From Halobaculum marinum (lineage in GTDB: Archaea > Halobacteriota > Halobacteria > Halobacteriales > Haloferacaceae): DNA of 64,000 bases. Position 1 is the first letter of the stretch. The number at the start of each line of letters is the position of its first letter. The DNA lies in NCBI RefSeq assembly GCF_029338555.1, contig NZ_CP119991.1, positions 1-64,000 on the forward strand, read 5' to 3'. A program made the position numbers and the translations under genes. Below are positions 46,477 through 54,805 of the stretch, piece by piece. Below the pieces are notes generated by a model that was not told the DNA's origin, ran no database searches, and was given only the letters and a program-made list of their open reading frames with translations.

Positions 46477-47618
46477 CCGAACACGTCGTCATCGTCGGTG
46501 CCGGAACCGGGGGGAGCGTCTTGGCGAACGACCTCGCCGAGCGGCTCGACGCCGAGATCGACGCGGGCGACGTGCGCGTAACGCTGATCAACGACGACCC
46601 GGAGCACGTCTACAAGCCGGTCTGGCTGTACGTCCCGTTCGGGCTCCGCGAGCCCGAAGACGGCAGACGGGCGCTCTCGGAACTGATCGACGACCGGATC
46701 GACCTCGTGCTCGACCGGGTCACGGCCATCGACACCGACGCGAAGGAGTTGGCCGTCCGCGACGGCGACGCACCCGTCGAGTACGACCGCCTCGTCCTCG
46801 CGACGGGGTCGACGCTCCAGCCAGCGGAGGTGCCAGGGCTCGTCGACGGCGGGCACGACTTCTACAGCGAGCCGGGGGCCGAAGCGCTCCGCGAGGAGTT
46901 GCTGTCGTTCACCGAGGGGCACCTCGTGTTGAGCGTGATCGGTACGCCCCACATGTGCCCCGCGGCGCCGCTGGAGTTCGTGTTCATGGCCGACGCGTGG
47001 TTCCGCGACCGCGGGCTCCGCGACGACATCGACATCACGTACACCTACCCGATCAACCGGGTCCACGGGAACCCCCAGATCGCAGAGTGGGCCCAGCCGA
47101 AGTTCGAAGAACGCGACATCAACGTCGAGACGTTCTTCAACGCCGAGTCGGTCGACCCCGACGCACAGACGATCGAGTCGATGGAGGGGACGGAACTGGA
47201 GTACGACCTGCTCGTCTCGATCCCGCCCCACGCCGGCGTCGACATGATCGCGGAGGCCGGACTCGGCGACAACGGCTGGGTCGACGTCGACAAGCACACG
47301 CTGGAAGCGCAAGCCGCCGACGACGTGTACGCGCTCGGTGACACCGCGGCGACGGGCGTGCCCAACGCCGGCAGCGTCGCCCACTACCAGGCCGGCGTCG
47401 TCGCCCAGCGCCTCGCCAGCGACCTCCGGGGCCGCCCCGCGACGGCGACGTACGACGGCAAGACGCTGTGTTTCATCGAGACTGGGATGGACGAGGCGTC
47501 GTTCGTGGAGTTCAGCTACGACCGCGCGCCGTCGCCGGCGCCGCCGTCGACGAAGCTCCACTGGTCGAAGCTCGCGTACAACGAGTCGTACTGGCTGACC
47601 GCACGGGGGTTACTGTAA
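46473..47618 (+). CDS. Sulfide:quinone oxidoreductase-like FAD flavoprotein
   Basis: 381 aa. The N-terminal FAD Rossmann motif is VIVGAGTGGSVLANDLAERL, followed by RLVLATGSTLQPA and a second FAD block DVYALGDTAATGVPNAG. A candidate redox Cys is at residue 162 (GTPHMCPAAPLEFVFMAD), in the position and context of SQR proteins. The C-terminal region (LHWSKLAYNESYWLTARGLL) is amphipathic and could attach to the membrane. It would oxidise sulfide to polysulfide/persulfide with electrons to quinone. The neighbours TusA, DUF1641 and TauE are the usual SQR partners. It could also be a related NAD(P)H dehydrogenase-II, which is less likely. Confidence 0.85.
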   Translation: MTEHVVIVGAGTGGSVLANDLAERLDAEIDAGDVRVTLINDDPEHVYKPVWLYVPFGLREPEDGRRALSELIDDRIDLVLDRVTAIDTDAKELAVRDGDAPVEYDRLVLATGSTLQPAEVPGLVDGGHDFYSEPGAEALREELLSFTEGHLVLSVIGTPHMCPAAPLEFVFMADAWFRDRGLRDDIDITYTYPINRVHGNPQIAEWAQPKFEERDINVETFFNAESVDPDAQTIESMEGTELEYDLLVSIPPHAGVDMIAEAGLGDNGWVDVDKHTLEAQAADDVYALGDTAATGVPNAGSVAHYQAGVVAQRLASDLRGRPATATYDGKTLCFIETGMDEASFVEFSYDRAPSPAPPSTKLHWSKLAYNESYWLTARGLL

Positions 47619-47619
47619 G

Positions 47620-48246
47620 ATGGCCGACTCCGAAGCCGTCCACCGGGACGAACTCGCGGACGCCATCGCCGAGAACCCCGAGGCGGTCGCCGAGTTCGTC
47701 GACCGACTTGACGCGGTCAACGAACTGCTGGACGTCATCGCGCTCGGCGAGCACGCCCTCAGCGACGAGATGGTCAGAGAGCTGTCGTCGACCGGCGCGA
47801 CGCTCGCGGAGTCGGCCGACAGCCTGGCCACCGACGAGACCGTGGCGCTGGCGGCCGCCGTCGGCGACAACGGCGAGGACCTCGCGGACGCGATGGACAC
47901 GCTCGTGACGCTCCAGCGGTCGGGTGCACTCGACGACCTCGCCGAGTTCGCGCAGATCGGTGCCCTCGCCTCGTCGGCCCTGAGCGACGAGATGGTCCGG
48001 ACGCTCGCGAGCACCGGAAGTGGCCTCGCAGAGGTCGCCCAGACAGCTTCTGAGGACGACACGCGGGCGGGTGTCGAGCGACTCCTCGACGGCGTCGGCG
48101 CAGCCGAAGAGAGCGAGGCCGAACGGGTTGGGCCGCTCGGGATGGCCCGCGCCCTGCGAGACCCGGAGGTGCAGTACGGCCTCGGCTACCTGCTCACCGT
48201 GGCGAAGGCGGTCGGCCGAGACCGCGCGCCGGCGGACGAGTCGTAA
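47620..48246 (+). CDS. DUF1641 protein (SQR partner)
   Basis: 208 aa, acidic and mostly helical. It contains two similar blocks: IALGEHALSDEMVRELSSTG and IGALASSALSDEMVRTLAST. The end reads LGMARALRDPEVQYGLGYLL, the conserved DUF1641 C-terminus. It starts 1 nt after the flavoprotein stop. DUF1641 genes commonly accompany SQR-like or formate-dehydrogenase-like oxidoreductases; a binding or assembly role is inferred, not shown. Confidence 0.88.
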   Translation: MADSEAVHRDELADAIAENPEAVAEFVDRLDAVNELLDVIALGEHALSDEMVRELSSTGATLAESADSLATDETVALAAAVGDNGEDLADAMDTLVTLQRSGALDDLAEFAQIGALASSALSDEMVRTLASTGSGLAEVAQTASEDDTRAGVERLLDGVGAAEESEAERVGPLGMARALRDPEVQYGLGYLLTVAKAVGRDRAPADES

Positions 48247-48257
48247 GGTAGTGCGTC

Positions 48258-48275
48258 GTGGGCCGTCGGGCCCAC
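48258..48275 (+). terminator. Hairpin after the sulfur operon
   Basis: GTGGGCC-GTCG-GGCCCAC, a 7-bp perfect stem with a 4-nt loop, 12 bp after the DUF1641 stop and followed by ATTTC. Converging AddB-like gene lies beyond. Confidence 0.45.
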
Positions 48276-48331
48276 ATTTCGACCGAGCGGGCAGTTCTCT
48301 GTCTCGTTCCACGCATCACGCATCACTCGCT

Positions 48332-49492
48332 TCACGCCGAGTCGTACGGCTCCGTCTCCAACGCGGCCAGCAACGGCGACGGCGGACACGGCGTCCCGTC
48401 CGCGTCGAGTCGGTGACGCGAGACGACGAGCGTCTCGGTGGCCGCAGTGACGGCGTCGTGGAACTGGTCGCGAACGCCGGCGTCGGACCACCCGGCCCGC
48501 GGGGCCAGGGCTCCATCGTCGCCGTCACCGGCGACGACCTGCTCGGTGAGCGAGCGGGGGAGTGCGCGCGGCTCTCGCCGGAGCCACTCGCCGTCGCGGA
48601 GACCGACGACGATCACGACCGGCCGAGCGAGCGCCCACGTGTCGTTGGCGCCGACGAGGTCGAGCGCCCGGGCGTTCGCGTGTTCGCGTCGACCGGCGTG
48701 GAGGCCCGCGATCTGCTCGGCGAGCCGCTCGACCGTCGCCCACGAGGCGTCGTCGCCGGCGTCGAGGCGGTCGCCGTACTTCGCGGCGACTTCGCCGACG
48801 AGGTCACGCATCCGGACCACCGCCCGGGCGGTCTGTGCGGTGTCGGTCAACTGCGGGCCGTCGCGGTCTCGGCGAGCGGGCAGCACCGTCTCCTCGTATG
48901 CGGCGAGCACGCCACTGAGGGTCCGCCGAACCGTCTGCGGCGTCGGCCCGCTACCCTGTCGCTGGCTCGCGACCCAGCCGAGGTAGCGCTGGACCCCACT
49001 CGGGGCCCCGGCGTCATCGATCACCGCTCGCCACTCGTCGAGCGGAAGTTCCGTGTCCGCGAGCGTCCGGCGGAGTCGCGCGACCGCCGGTGTCGAGACC
49101 GGGTCGGTGTCGACCGTGTCGGTCGCGCCAGTCGTGCCCGTCGCCCCGGTCGCGTCGACTGCATCGGGGTGAATCCACTCGTACTCAAGCGGTGCGAGGA
49201 GCGTATCGTGCGTGCACGGGTCGTCGACGAGGACGCGACAGACCGCGGCGACGAGCCGGTACGGAAGCGTGTCGGTGAGCGGAAGCTGCGTCCACGCCGC
49301 CGTCGGCAGGTCGTAATCGGCGGCCGCGTCCGTCAAGGCCGCCTCGTACCGCGACAGGTCCGGCGCGACGATGGCGATGTCACTGACAGCAGTGCCGTCG
49401 TCGACGTGGTCGGCGACGACCTCGAGGGCGCGGCGCGCCTCGTCCGCACGGGTCCGGGCCGTCACTGCCAACGGAGTGGTCGAGTGGGTCAC
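48332..49492 (-). CDS. AddB/RecC-like helicase-nuclease subunit, C-terminal half (probably split by a frameshift)
   Basis: 386 aa beginning VTHSTTPLAVTARTRADEARR. The helicase-2-like block ALEVVADHVDDGTAVSDIAIVAPDLSRYEAAL and the later VVIVVGLRDGEWLRREPRALP and ETLVVSRHRLD are typical of the AddB/RecC second half (quoted runs are shortened: GTAVSDIAIVAPDL; VVGLRDGEWLRRE). The GTG overlaps the stop of the next entry (GTGA). Adding one G there (GCGTGA to GCGGTGA) fuses both reading frames into a 682-codon gene. No PD-(D/E)XK nuclease motif is seen, so it may be a structural partner of the AddA-like protein. Confidence 0.7.
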   Translation of the reverse strand: MTHSTTPLAVTARTRADEARRALEVVADHVDDGTAVSDIAIVAPDLSRYEAALTDAAADYDLPTAAWTQLPLTDTLPYRLVAAVCRVLVDDPCTHDTLLAPLEYEWIHPDAVDATGATGTTGATDTVDTDPVSTPAVARLRRTLADTELPLDEWRAVIDDAGAPSGVQRYLGWVASQRQGSGPTPQTVRRTLSGVLAAYEETVLPARRDRDGPQLTDTAQTARAVVRMRDLVGEVAAKYGDRLDAGDDASWATVERLAEQIAGLHAGRREHANARALDLVGANDTWALARPVVIVVGLRDGEWLRREPRALPRSLTEQVVAGDGDDGALAPRAGWSDAGVRDQFHDAVTAATETLVVSRHRLDADGTPCPPSPLLAALETEPYDSA

Positions 49493-50376
49493 GCGTCGAC
49501 CACCGTCGAGCCGGGCGCGTCGATTGCACTCAGCTGTCCGAGTCTGTCGGCGAGTCGGTCACCGGTCGCGTGGCGGAGGTGGAGTCCCACCGTCGCGTCC
49601 GTTCGGCGGCTGAGGACCGCGAGCAAGTCCGCGAGCGTGGCACCGACGGTGCTCACGCCCGCGACGGTGACGCGCTCGACGTTCGGGTACGCCTCCGCCC
49701 ACAGCGACTGGCCGTGCGCCGCCAGTTTGCGGGTCGCCCCGCGCGTCACGGCGTCGCCAGTCGGCGCGACCTCGACCCGGCGGGCGAGGGCTCGTTGGAG
49801 TTCGACGGCGGCGTCGACACGCGCGAGCGCGTCGTCGCGGTCGGGTGCCCCGAGTTCGCGGGCACGCTCCCGGAGCGTGGCGAGGCGGTCCGGGTGGAAT
49901 CCGGTGGTCGTCTCGACTTCGTTGCGGAGGTGTTCGACGGCCTCGACAGCGGCCGTGAGGTCCGCCCCCATCGAGACGGCGAGCGAACGCCACCACTCGG
50001 CGTCGCGGTCGCGGGCGTCGTCGAGGGCGCCGTCCAGGTGGTACAGTCTGTCGACCCGGTCGAGTCGCTCCGTGGGGGCGTTCGCGGCACCCGCGACCTG
50101 CCGGGCGACGTCGACCGGCTGGACGAACCGGAAGGCGCTCTGCGGCGCGTCGGCCCGTCGCAGCCGGTCACGCAGGTTCCGACGGTGGAGCTGTTCTGGC
50201 GTGACGACGAGTTCGGCGGCCTCGGGAACTCGCGCCGCCCTGTCGACGAGCGCGGGGACTGCCTCGGTGTGGACGGTGAACGGGGGGTCGGTCCTCGGGG
50301 CGGTGTTCGGTGGCGACTGAGCCGGCGGCACGACTCGGACACAGTGGGCGTCGGGTGTTAACGAGTCGGGTAGCAC
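49489..50376 (-). CDS. AddB/RecC-like helicase-nuclease subunit, N-terminal half
   Basis: About 295 aa. It begins VLPDSLTPDAHCVRVV. A GTG at 50376 is the only clear start that avoids low-complexity upstream sequence; the true start may be further up. Visible blocks are ELVVTPEQLHRRNLRDRL and FRFVQPVDVARQVAGAA, plus RVTVAGVSTVGATLADLLAVL, which matches the middle of AddB-like N-terminal helicase domains with a degenerate ATP site. The stop overlaps the start of the other half by 4 nt. Either two coupled genes or one gene with a missing G at about 49492. Given nine similar breaks in the window, one gene is more likely. Confidence 0.65.
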   Translation of the reverse strand: MLPDSLTPDAHCVRVVPPAQSPPNTAPRTDPPFTVHTEAVPALVDRAARVPEAAELVVTPEQLHRRNLRDRLRRADAPQSAFRFVQPVDVARQVAGAANAPTERLDRVDRLYHLDGALDDARDRDAEWWRSLAVSMGADLTAAVEAVEHLRNEVETTTGFHPDRLATLRERARELGAPDRDDALARVDAAVELQRALARRVEVAPTGDAVTRGATRKLAAHGQSLWAEAYPNVERVTVAGVSTVGATLADLLAVLSRRTDATVGLHLRHATGDRLADRLGQLSAIDAPGSTVVDA

Positions 50377-50436
50377 GGTGAAAGTGGTCGTGGCGGTGAG
50401 TGCGTGACGGCGGTCGAAGAGGAGGCAGCAGATTGG

Positions 50437-50454
50437 CACATATGTACATATGTG
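50437..50454. promoter_or_regulatory. Perfect 18-bp palindrome CACATATGTACATATGTG
   Basis: Lies in the divergent promoter region between the AddB-like gene and a small membrane protein gene. Its halves contain ATATG boxes, and the flank GAATATC gives a TATA-like element for the minus-strand gene. Candidate operator; a dimeric or tetrameric repressor site is the simplest reading. Confidence 0.55.
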
Positions 50455-50615
50455 AATATCTGGCTGTGGAGAGATGCAGTTACTCCACCCCATCCACCGC
50501 ACTCAGCGGTTCGGGTGGTGCAGTGCCGGGTGGGAATCCCCATCGGTCCCACACTCGCGTCCACAGCGAACCCGGTGGTACGAAGGTTCATCACGTCGAT
50601 TGCTCACGATACGGC

Positions 50616-50852
50616 ATGGCGAATCCCCGCTCCGAATCCTCTCGTTTGAGCGAGGTAGTCTGGTTCGGGCTCGCGCTCGTAGTTCTCGGTGTGTTCACTC
50701 CAGAGACTCTCATGCTCGGAGGGACGAAGCTATCGAGGGTGCTCTTCTACAGCGGCGTCGGGGTGCTTCTGGTCAGCGTCCTCGTCGCCGTGGTGAGGTG
50801 GGCCGACGCGAAACTGGGGGCGAGCAGTCTGGGCACTCGCGAGCGAGACTGA
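50616..50852 (+). CDS. Small two-helix membrane protein of unknown function
   Basis: 78 aa. Two hydrophobic segments, VVWFGLALVVLGVFTP and VLFYSGVGVLLVSVLVAVV, are separated by a short basic/Gly loop (LMLGGTKLSR), with a charged tail (RWADAKLGASSLGTRERD). The ATG at 50616 begins MANPRSESSRLSE. I do not recognise a family. It is divergent from the AddB-like gene across the 18-bp palindrome. Confidence 0.55.
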   Translation: MANPRSESSRLSEVVWFGLALVVLGVFTPETLMLGGTKLSRVLFYSGVGVLLVSVLVAVVRWADAKLGASSLGTRERD

Positions 50853-50921
50853 TTCAGCATCGATCGGTGATCACCGCGGCGACGCGTCGCCCGAGGCGAC
50901 GAGGAGGGAGCCGACCCACAG

Positions 50922-51563
50922 TCACGCCAACTGCCGTCGGAACCACTCTGCCGCGAGGTCGGCGACCCGTTCGAGTTCACCCGGCCCCTCGAAGAGGTGG
51001 CCGGCGCCTTCGATCACCGTCAACTGGTTCGGACACGTGAGTCGCGACGCCGCCTCCTCGTTGAGTTCGAGGACGGTCGTGTCTGCGCCGCCGACGAGGA
51101 AGAGGGTCGGTGCCGTCACCGCGGGCAGTTGGTCGGCCGCGAGGTCGACACGGCCACCACGCGAGACGACTGCACCGACGTCGTCCCCGCGCTCGGCGGC
51201 CGCACGGAGCGCTGCCGCCGCGCCGGTGCTCGACCCGAAGTAGCCGACGTGCAGGTCGCGCGTTCCCTCGCGGTCGCGGAGCCAGTCGGTCGCCGCCAGC
51301 AGCCGTTCCGTGAGGAGGTCGATGTCGAACCGTGTCTCGTACTCCCGATCTTCCTCCTCGGTCAGCAGGTCGAACAACAGCGTCCCCAGTCCGTGGTCGC
51401 GGAGTACCGACGCGACGGCGTTGTTCCGTGGACTGTGCCGACTGCTGCCGCTCCCGTGGGCGAACACGACCAGTCCGGTCGCGCCACCGGGGACGACGAG
51501 CTCACCCTCGAGTCGGACGCCGTCGGCCCGGATACCCACCTGTTCGGTAGCTGTGTCGACCAT
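50922..51563 (-). CDS. Dienelactone-hydrolase-like alpha/beta hydrolase
   Basis: 213 aa. Oxyanion region VVFAHGSGSSRHSPRN, nucleophile elbow VGYFGSSTGAAAAL, acid in FLVGGADTTVLEL and His in VIEGAGHLFEGPGEL. The HGSGSSRHSPRN start is typical of a haloarchaeal/cyanobacterial hydrolase subgroup often linked to phosphoribosyltransferases; none is adjacent here. The substrate is not readable. Confidence 0.85.
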   Translation of the reverse strand: MVDTATEQVGIRADGVRLEGELVVPGGATGLVVFAHGSGSSRHSPRNNAVASVLRDHGLGTLLFDLLTEEEDREYETRFDIDLLTERLLAATDWLRDREGTRDLHVGYFGSSTGAAAALRAAAERGDDVGAVVSRGGRVDLAADQLPAVTAPTLFLVGGADTTVLELNEEAASRLTCPNQLTVIEGAGHLFEGPGELERVADLAAEWFRRQLA

Positions 51564-51820
51564 AGATCACGACACGCCCAGAGAGACTGTTATCGTGGTG
51601 ACCGAACTGCGGTCGGTGGTCACCGGGTAGCGATCAACTGTTCGGGACAAGCCGTCCCCTCGCCGTGCGAACCGTCGTCGGTGCTTACCGTGCGTGCCAC
51701 CGAATCGACAGTCATGCGAGTGTTTCGCTGGCACGGCAGTCGGCGGTGCGGTCGGGGAACGAAGCGTGGGGGAGGCCACCAGTTTCGGGGGGTCCGGCGT
51801 CGGGGCGACCTGATCGGACC

Positions 51821-53257
51821 ATGAGCGAACACCCGCAGCTCGAACGGGTCGCAGCGAACGTCTACGAGATCGCCCGGACGGGGGACATGCGCGTCCCCGT
51901 CCGCGTCTACGGCTCGGAACCGCTCATCGAAGAGATGCGCCTCGAAGGCGACCTCACGCTGACGCAGGGACGGAACGTGGCGACGCTCCCCGGGATCCAG
52001 AAGTTCGCGGTCGTGTTGCCGGACGGCCACCAGGGGTACGGCTTCCCCATCGGTGGCGTGGCGGCCGTCGACACGGAGGAGGGTGTCATCAGTCCCGGCG
52101 GGATCGGGTTCGACATCAACTGTGGCGTCCGCCTGTTGCGGACGCCGCTGACGTACGACGACGTCGTGGGTCATGAACAGACGCTCGTGGAGCGTCTGTT
52201 CGAGACGATCCCGTGCGGCCTCGGGAAGGGTGGGTACCTCGACACCGACATGGACGACCTGCGCGGCATCCTCGCGGGTGGACTGGAGTGGATGCGCGAG
52301 CACGAGCACGCGACGACCCACGACATCGACCACTGCGAGGAGAACGGGAGCCTCCCGGGTGACCCGCGTAAGGTGCCACCGGAGGCACTGACGCGTGGCC
52401 TCAACCAGGTCGGATCACTCGGTTCGGGCAACCACTTCCTCGAAGTCCAGCGCGTCGCCGAGGTGTACGACCGCGAGATCGCGGCGGCGTTCGGCCTCGA
52501 ACAGGACCAGGTGGTCGTGATGATCCACTCGGGGTCGCGGGGACTGGGCCACCAGACCTGCACCGAGTACATCCGCCGCTTCGAGCGGTCGTTCCCGGCA
52601 ATCGCGGAGTCGCTCCCGGACCGACAGCTGATCTACGCGCCGTTGCGCGAGCAGGTCGCCGACGACTACAAGGGCGCGATGTACGCCGCCGCCAACTACG
52701 CGTGGGCGAACCGGCAGGCGATGACGCAGGGTGTCCGCGAGGTGTTCGAGCGGACGTTCGGCGTGACCGACGTAGAACTCGTCTACGACGTGTGTCACAA
52801 CGTCGCCAAGGAGGAACGCCACCAGGTAAACGGCCGGGAGGACGAGGTGCTCGTCCACCGGAAGGGGGCGACTCGGGCGTTCCCCGCGGGGCGCGAGGAG
52901 GTGCCCGAGGCGTACCGCGACGTTGGCCAACCGGTGTTCATCCCCGGGAGTATGGGCGCCTCGTCGTACGTGCTGTGCGGAGGCGACCGGTCGCTCGAGC
53001 TGACGTTCGGGTCGACCGCCCACGGCGCCGGGCGCGTCATGTCCCGGACGCAGGCGAAACGCGAGTACGACGCCGGCGAACTCCAGCGGACTCTCCGGGA
53101 GCAGGGGGTGTACGTTCGTGCGCGCTCAGGGGCGACACTCACCGAGGAGGCGCCGAGCGCCTACAAGGACGTCGACGAAGTCATCCGCGTCAGCGACGCC
53201 CTCGACATCGGGACGAAGGTCGCCCGCACACGGCCCGTGGCGAACATCAAGGGATGA
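51821..53257 (+). CDS. rtcB: tRNA-splicing RNA ligase RtcB
   Basis: A 478-aa RNA ligase that joins 2',3'-cyclic phosphate (or 3'-P) to 5'-OH ends, essential for archaeal tRNA splicing (family knowledge). Hallmarks are PGIQKFAVVLPDGHQGYGFPIGG (part PDGHQGYGFPIGG), GGIGFDINCGVRLLR with the metal-binding Cys, LGSGNHFLEVQ, HSGSRGLGHQ, and the C-terminal HGAGRVMSRTQAKRE with the guanylated His. The ATG at 51821 begins MSEHPQLERVAANVYEIA; further upstream frames are non-conserved. No intein is visible (normal length), and no archease gene is adjacent. Confidence 0.95.
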   Translation: MSEHPQLERVAANVYEIARTGDMRVPVRVYGSEPLIEEMRLEGDLTLTQGRNVATLPGIQKFAVVLPDGHQGYGFPIGGVAAVDTEEGVISPGGIGFDINCGVRLLRTPLTYDDVVGHEQTLVERLFETIPCGLGKGGYLDTDMDDLRGILAGGLEWMREHEHATTHDIDHCEENGSLPGDPRKVPPEALTRGLNQVGSLGSGNHFLEVQRVAEVYDREIAAAFGLEQDQVVVMIHSGSRGLGHQTCTEYIRRFERSFPAIAESLPDRQLIYAPLREQVADDYKGAMYAAANYAWANRQAMTQGVREVFERTFGVTDVELVYDVCHNVAKEERHQVNGREDEVLVHRKGATRAFPAGREEVPEAYRDVGQPVFIPGSMGASSYVLCGGDRSLELTFGSTAHGAGRVMSRTQAKREYDAGELQRTLREQGVYVRARSGATLTEEAPSAYKDVDEVIRVSDALDIGTKVARTRPVANIKG

Positions 53258-53341
53258 ACGAGGGATGACCCCTCTCAAGTACAAGTCGTCTGACAGCATC
53301 GGTGAACGTAGCGCTATATCGACGTGTCGCGTACCCCGTGC

Positions 53342-54805
53342 ATGTACGGTGCACGCGGACACGCCCTACTCGTCGTCGTCATCGTGGTGCTCGCGGGGTG
53401 TCTGGGCGGTGCGACGCCCGTTGCCGACCCCACGAGCGGCACGGACGCCACGACCGGACAGGTCGACACCGCGGCGGCGACGGCGACCACCGTCGAGGGC
53501 GGTCTCCAGGTCCACTTCATCAACGTGGGCCAGTCGGTGGCCACGCTCGTCGTCGGACCGACCGGGGAGACGATGCTGATCGACTCCGGGCACTTCACCG
53601 ACGACGGGGAGTACGTGTTGGCGTACCTCCAGCGACTCGGCGTCAAGCGCATCGACTACTTCGTCGTCTCTCACGCGGACGCCGACCACATCGGCGGCAA
53701 CGCCGCCGTCATCGAGTACTTCGAGACTGAGGGCGACGGGGTGGGCGCGGTGTACGACCCCGGAATCGCCTCGGGAACCCGGACGTACGAGGAGTACCTC
53801 GACGCCGTGGTCGCGTACGACGTGACGCTGTACGAGACGCGCGAGGGCGACCAGATTCCGTTCGACGGGGTAGCGGTGTCGGTGCTCGGACCGCCTGACC
53901 CGTACCTGGAGAACGAGGACCGCAACGAGAACAGCATCGTCCTCTTGGTCTCGTACGGCGCCACGAGTTTCCTGTTCACCGGCGACGCCGAGGACGACGA
54001 GGAGGCGTACGTCGTCGCCGAGTACGGCGCGGCCCTGCGAACGACGGTCATGAAAGCCGGCCACCACGGGAGCGCCTCCAGCACGGGCGACGCGCTCCTC
54101 GACGCCGCCGCGCCCGCGGTGGTCGTCGTGTCGAGCGCCTACGACTCCCAGTACGGTCACCCGAGCGACGAGACGCTCGACCGACTCGCGGCCCGGTCGG
54201 TCACCACCTTCTGGACGGCGACCCACGGCCACGTCGTGCTCGCGAGCGACGGCCAGACGGTCACGGTGGCCACCCAGCGCGGCGCCCCAACCGACCCCGA
54301 CCGCCTCCGCGACGCGCCGGCGATAGACCTCGGCGACACCACGCCGACGACGGTTCGCTACACGGTCGACGCCGACGGCGCGGCGACGGCGCAAGTCACG
54401 CCGTCAGGAACGCCGACCGCGACCGCGACTGACGGCGGCACCGAGTCGTCGACGGCAGCCCCGTCGGGAAGTAGTTCGCTCGCGCTCGTGGAGATTCACG
54501 CCGACGCCGCGGGGAACGACCACGACAACCTGAACGACGAGTACCTCGTGTTCGAGAACACCGGCGACGACCCGCTCGACCTCTCCGGGTGGACCGTCAG
54601 CGACGAAGCCGACCACACCTACACCGTGCCAGCCGGGACGACGCTCGCCGCCGGTGCTCGGGTGACGCTGTACACCGGGAGCGGTACCGACACCGACAGC
54701 ACGCTGTACTGGGGCTCAGGGGCGGCGGTCTGGAACAACGGCGGCGACACCGTGATCGTCCGGGACGCCCAAGGCGACGAGGTACTTCGGGAGGAGTACC
54801 GATGA
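53342..54805 (+). CDS. Secreted metallo-beta-lactamase-fold lipoprotein with C-terminal lamin-tail domain
   Basis: 487 aa. The N-terminus ALLVVVIVVLAGC is a Sec-type lipoprotein signal with a lipobox. The MBL domain (about 60-330) starts LQVHFINVGQSVATLVV and has the metal motif SHADADHIGG, HHGS and ATHGHVVL, as in ComEC-type C-terminal nucleases/hydrolases (ComA-like). A Thr/Ser linker leads to a lamin-tail domain (about 375-487; LNDEYLVFENTGDDPLDLSG). The ATG at 53342 is about 26 bp from GCTATATC (53312-53319), so it is leaderless; a GTG at 53324 is less likely. Secreted nuclease or hydrolase activity is inferred. It is coupled to the DUF3006 gene. Confidence 0.88.
   Translation: MYGARGHALLVVVIVVLAGCLGGATPVADPTSGTDATTGQVDTAAATATTVEGGLQVHFINVGQSVATLVVGPTGETMLIDSGHFTDDGEYVLAYLQRLGVKRIDYFVVSHADADHIGGNAAVIEYFETEGDGVGAVYDPGIASGTRTYEEYLDAVVAYDVTLYETREGDQIPFDGVAVSVLGPPDPYLENEDRNENSIVLLVSYGATSFLFTGDAEDDEEAYVVAEYGAALRTTVMKAGHHGSASSTGDALLDAAAPAVVVVSSAYDSQYGHPSDETLDRLAARSVTTFWTATHGHVVLASDGQTVTVATQRGAPTDPDRLRDAPAIDLGDTTPTTVRYTVDADGAATAQVTPSGTPTATATDGGTESSTAAPSGSSSLALVEIHADAAGNDHDNLNDEYLVFENTGDDPLDLSGWTVSDEADHTYTVPAGTTLAAGARVTLYTGSGTDTDSTLYWGSGAAVWNNGGDTVIVRDAQGDEVLREEYR

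Noticed and set aside
51665-51820. Upstream extension of RtcB
   Set aside because: Non-conserved sequence; RtcB family start matches the ATG at 51821.
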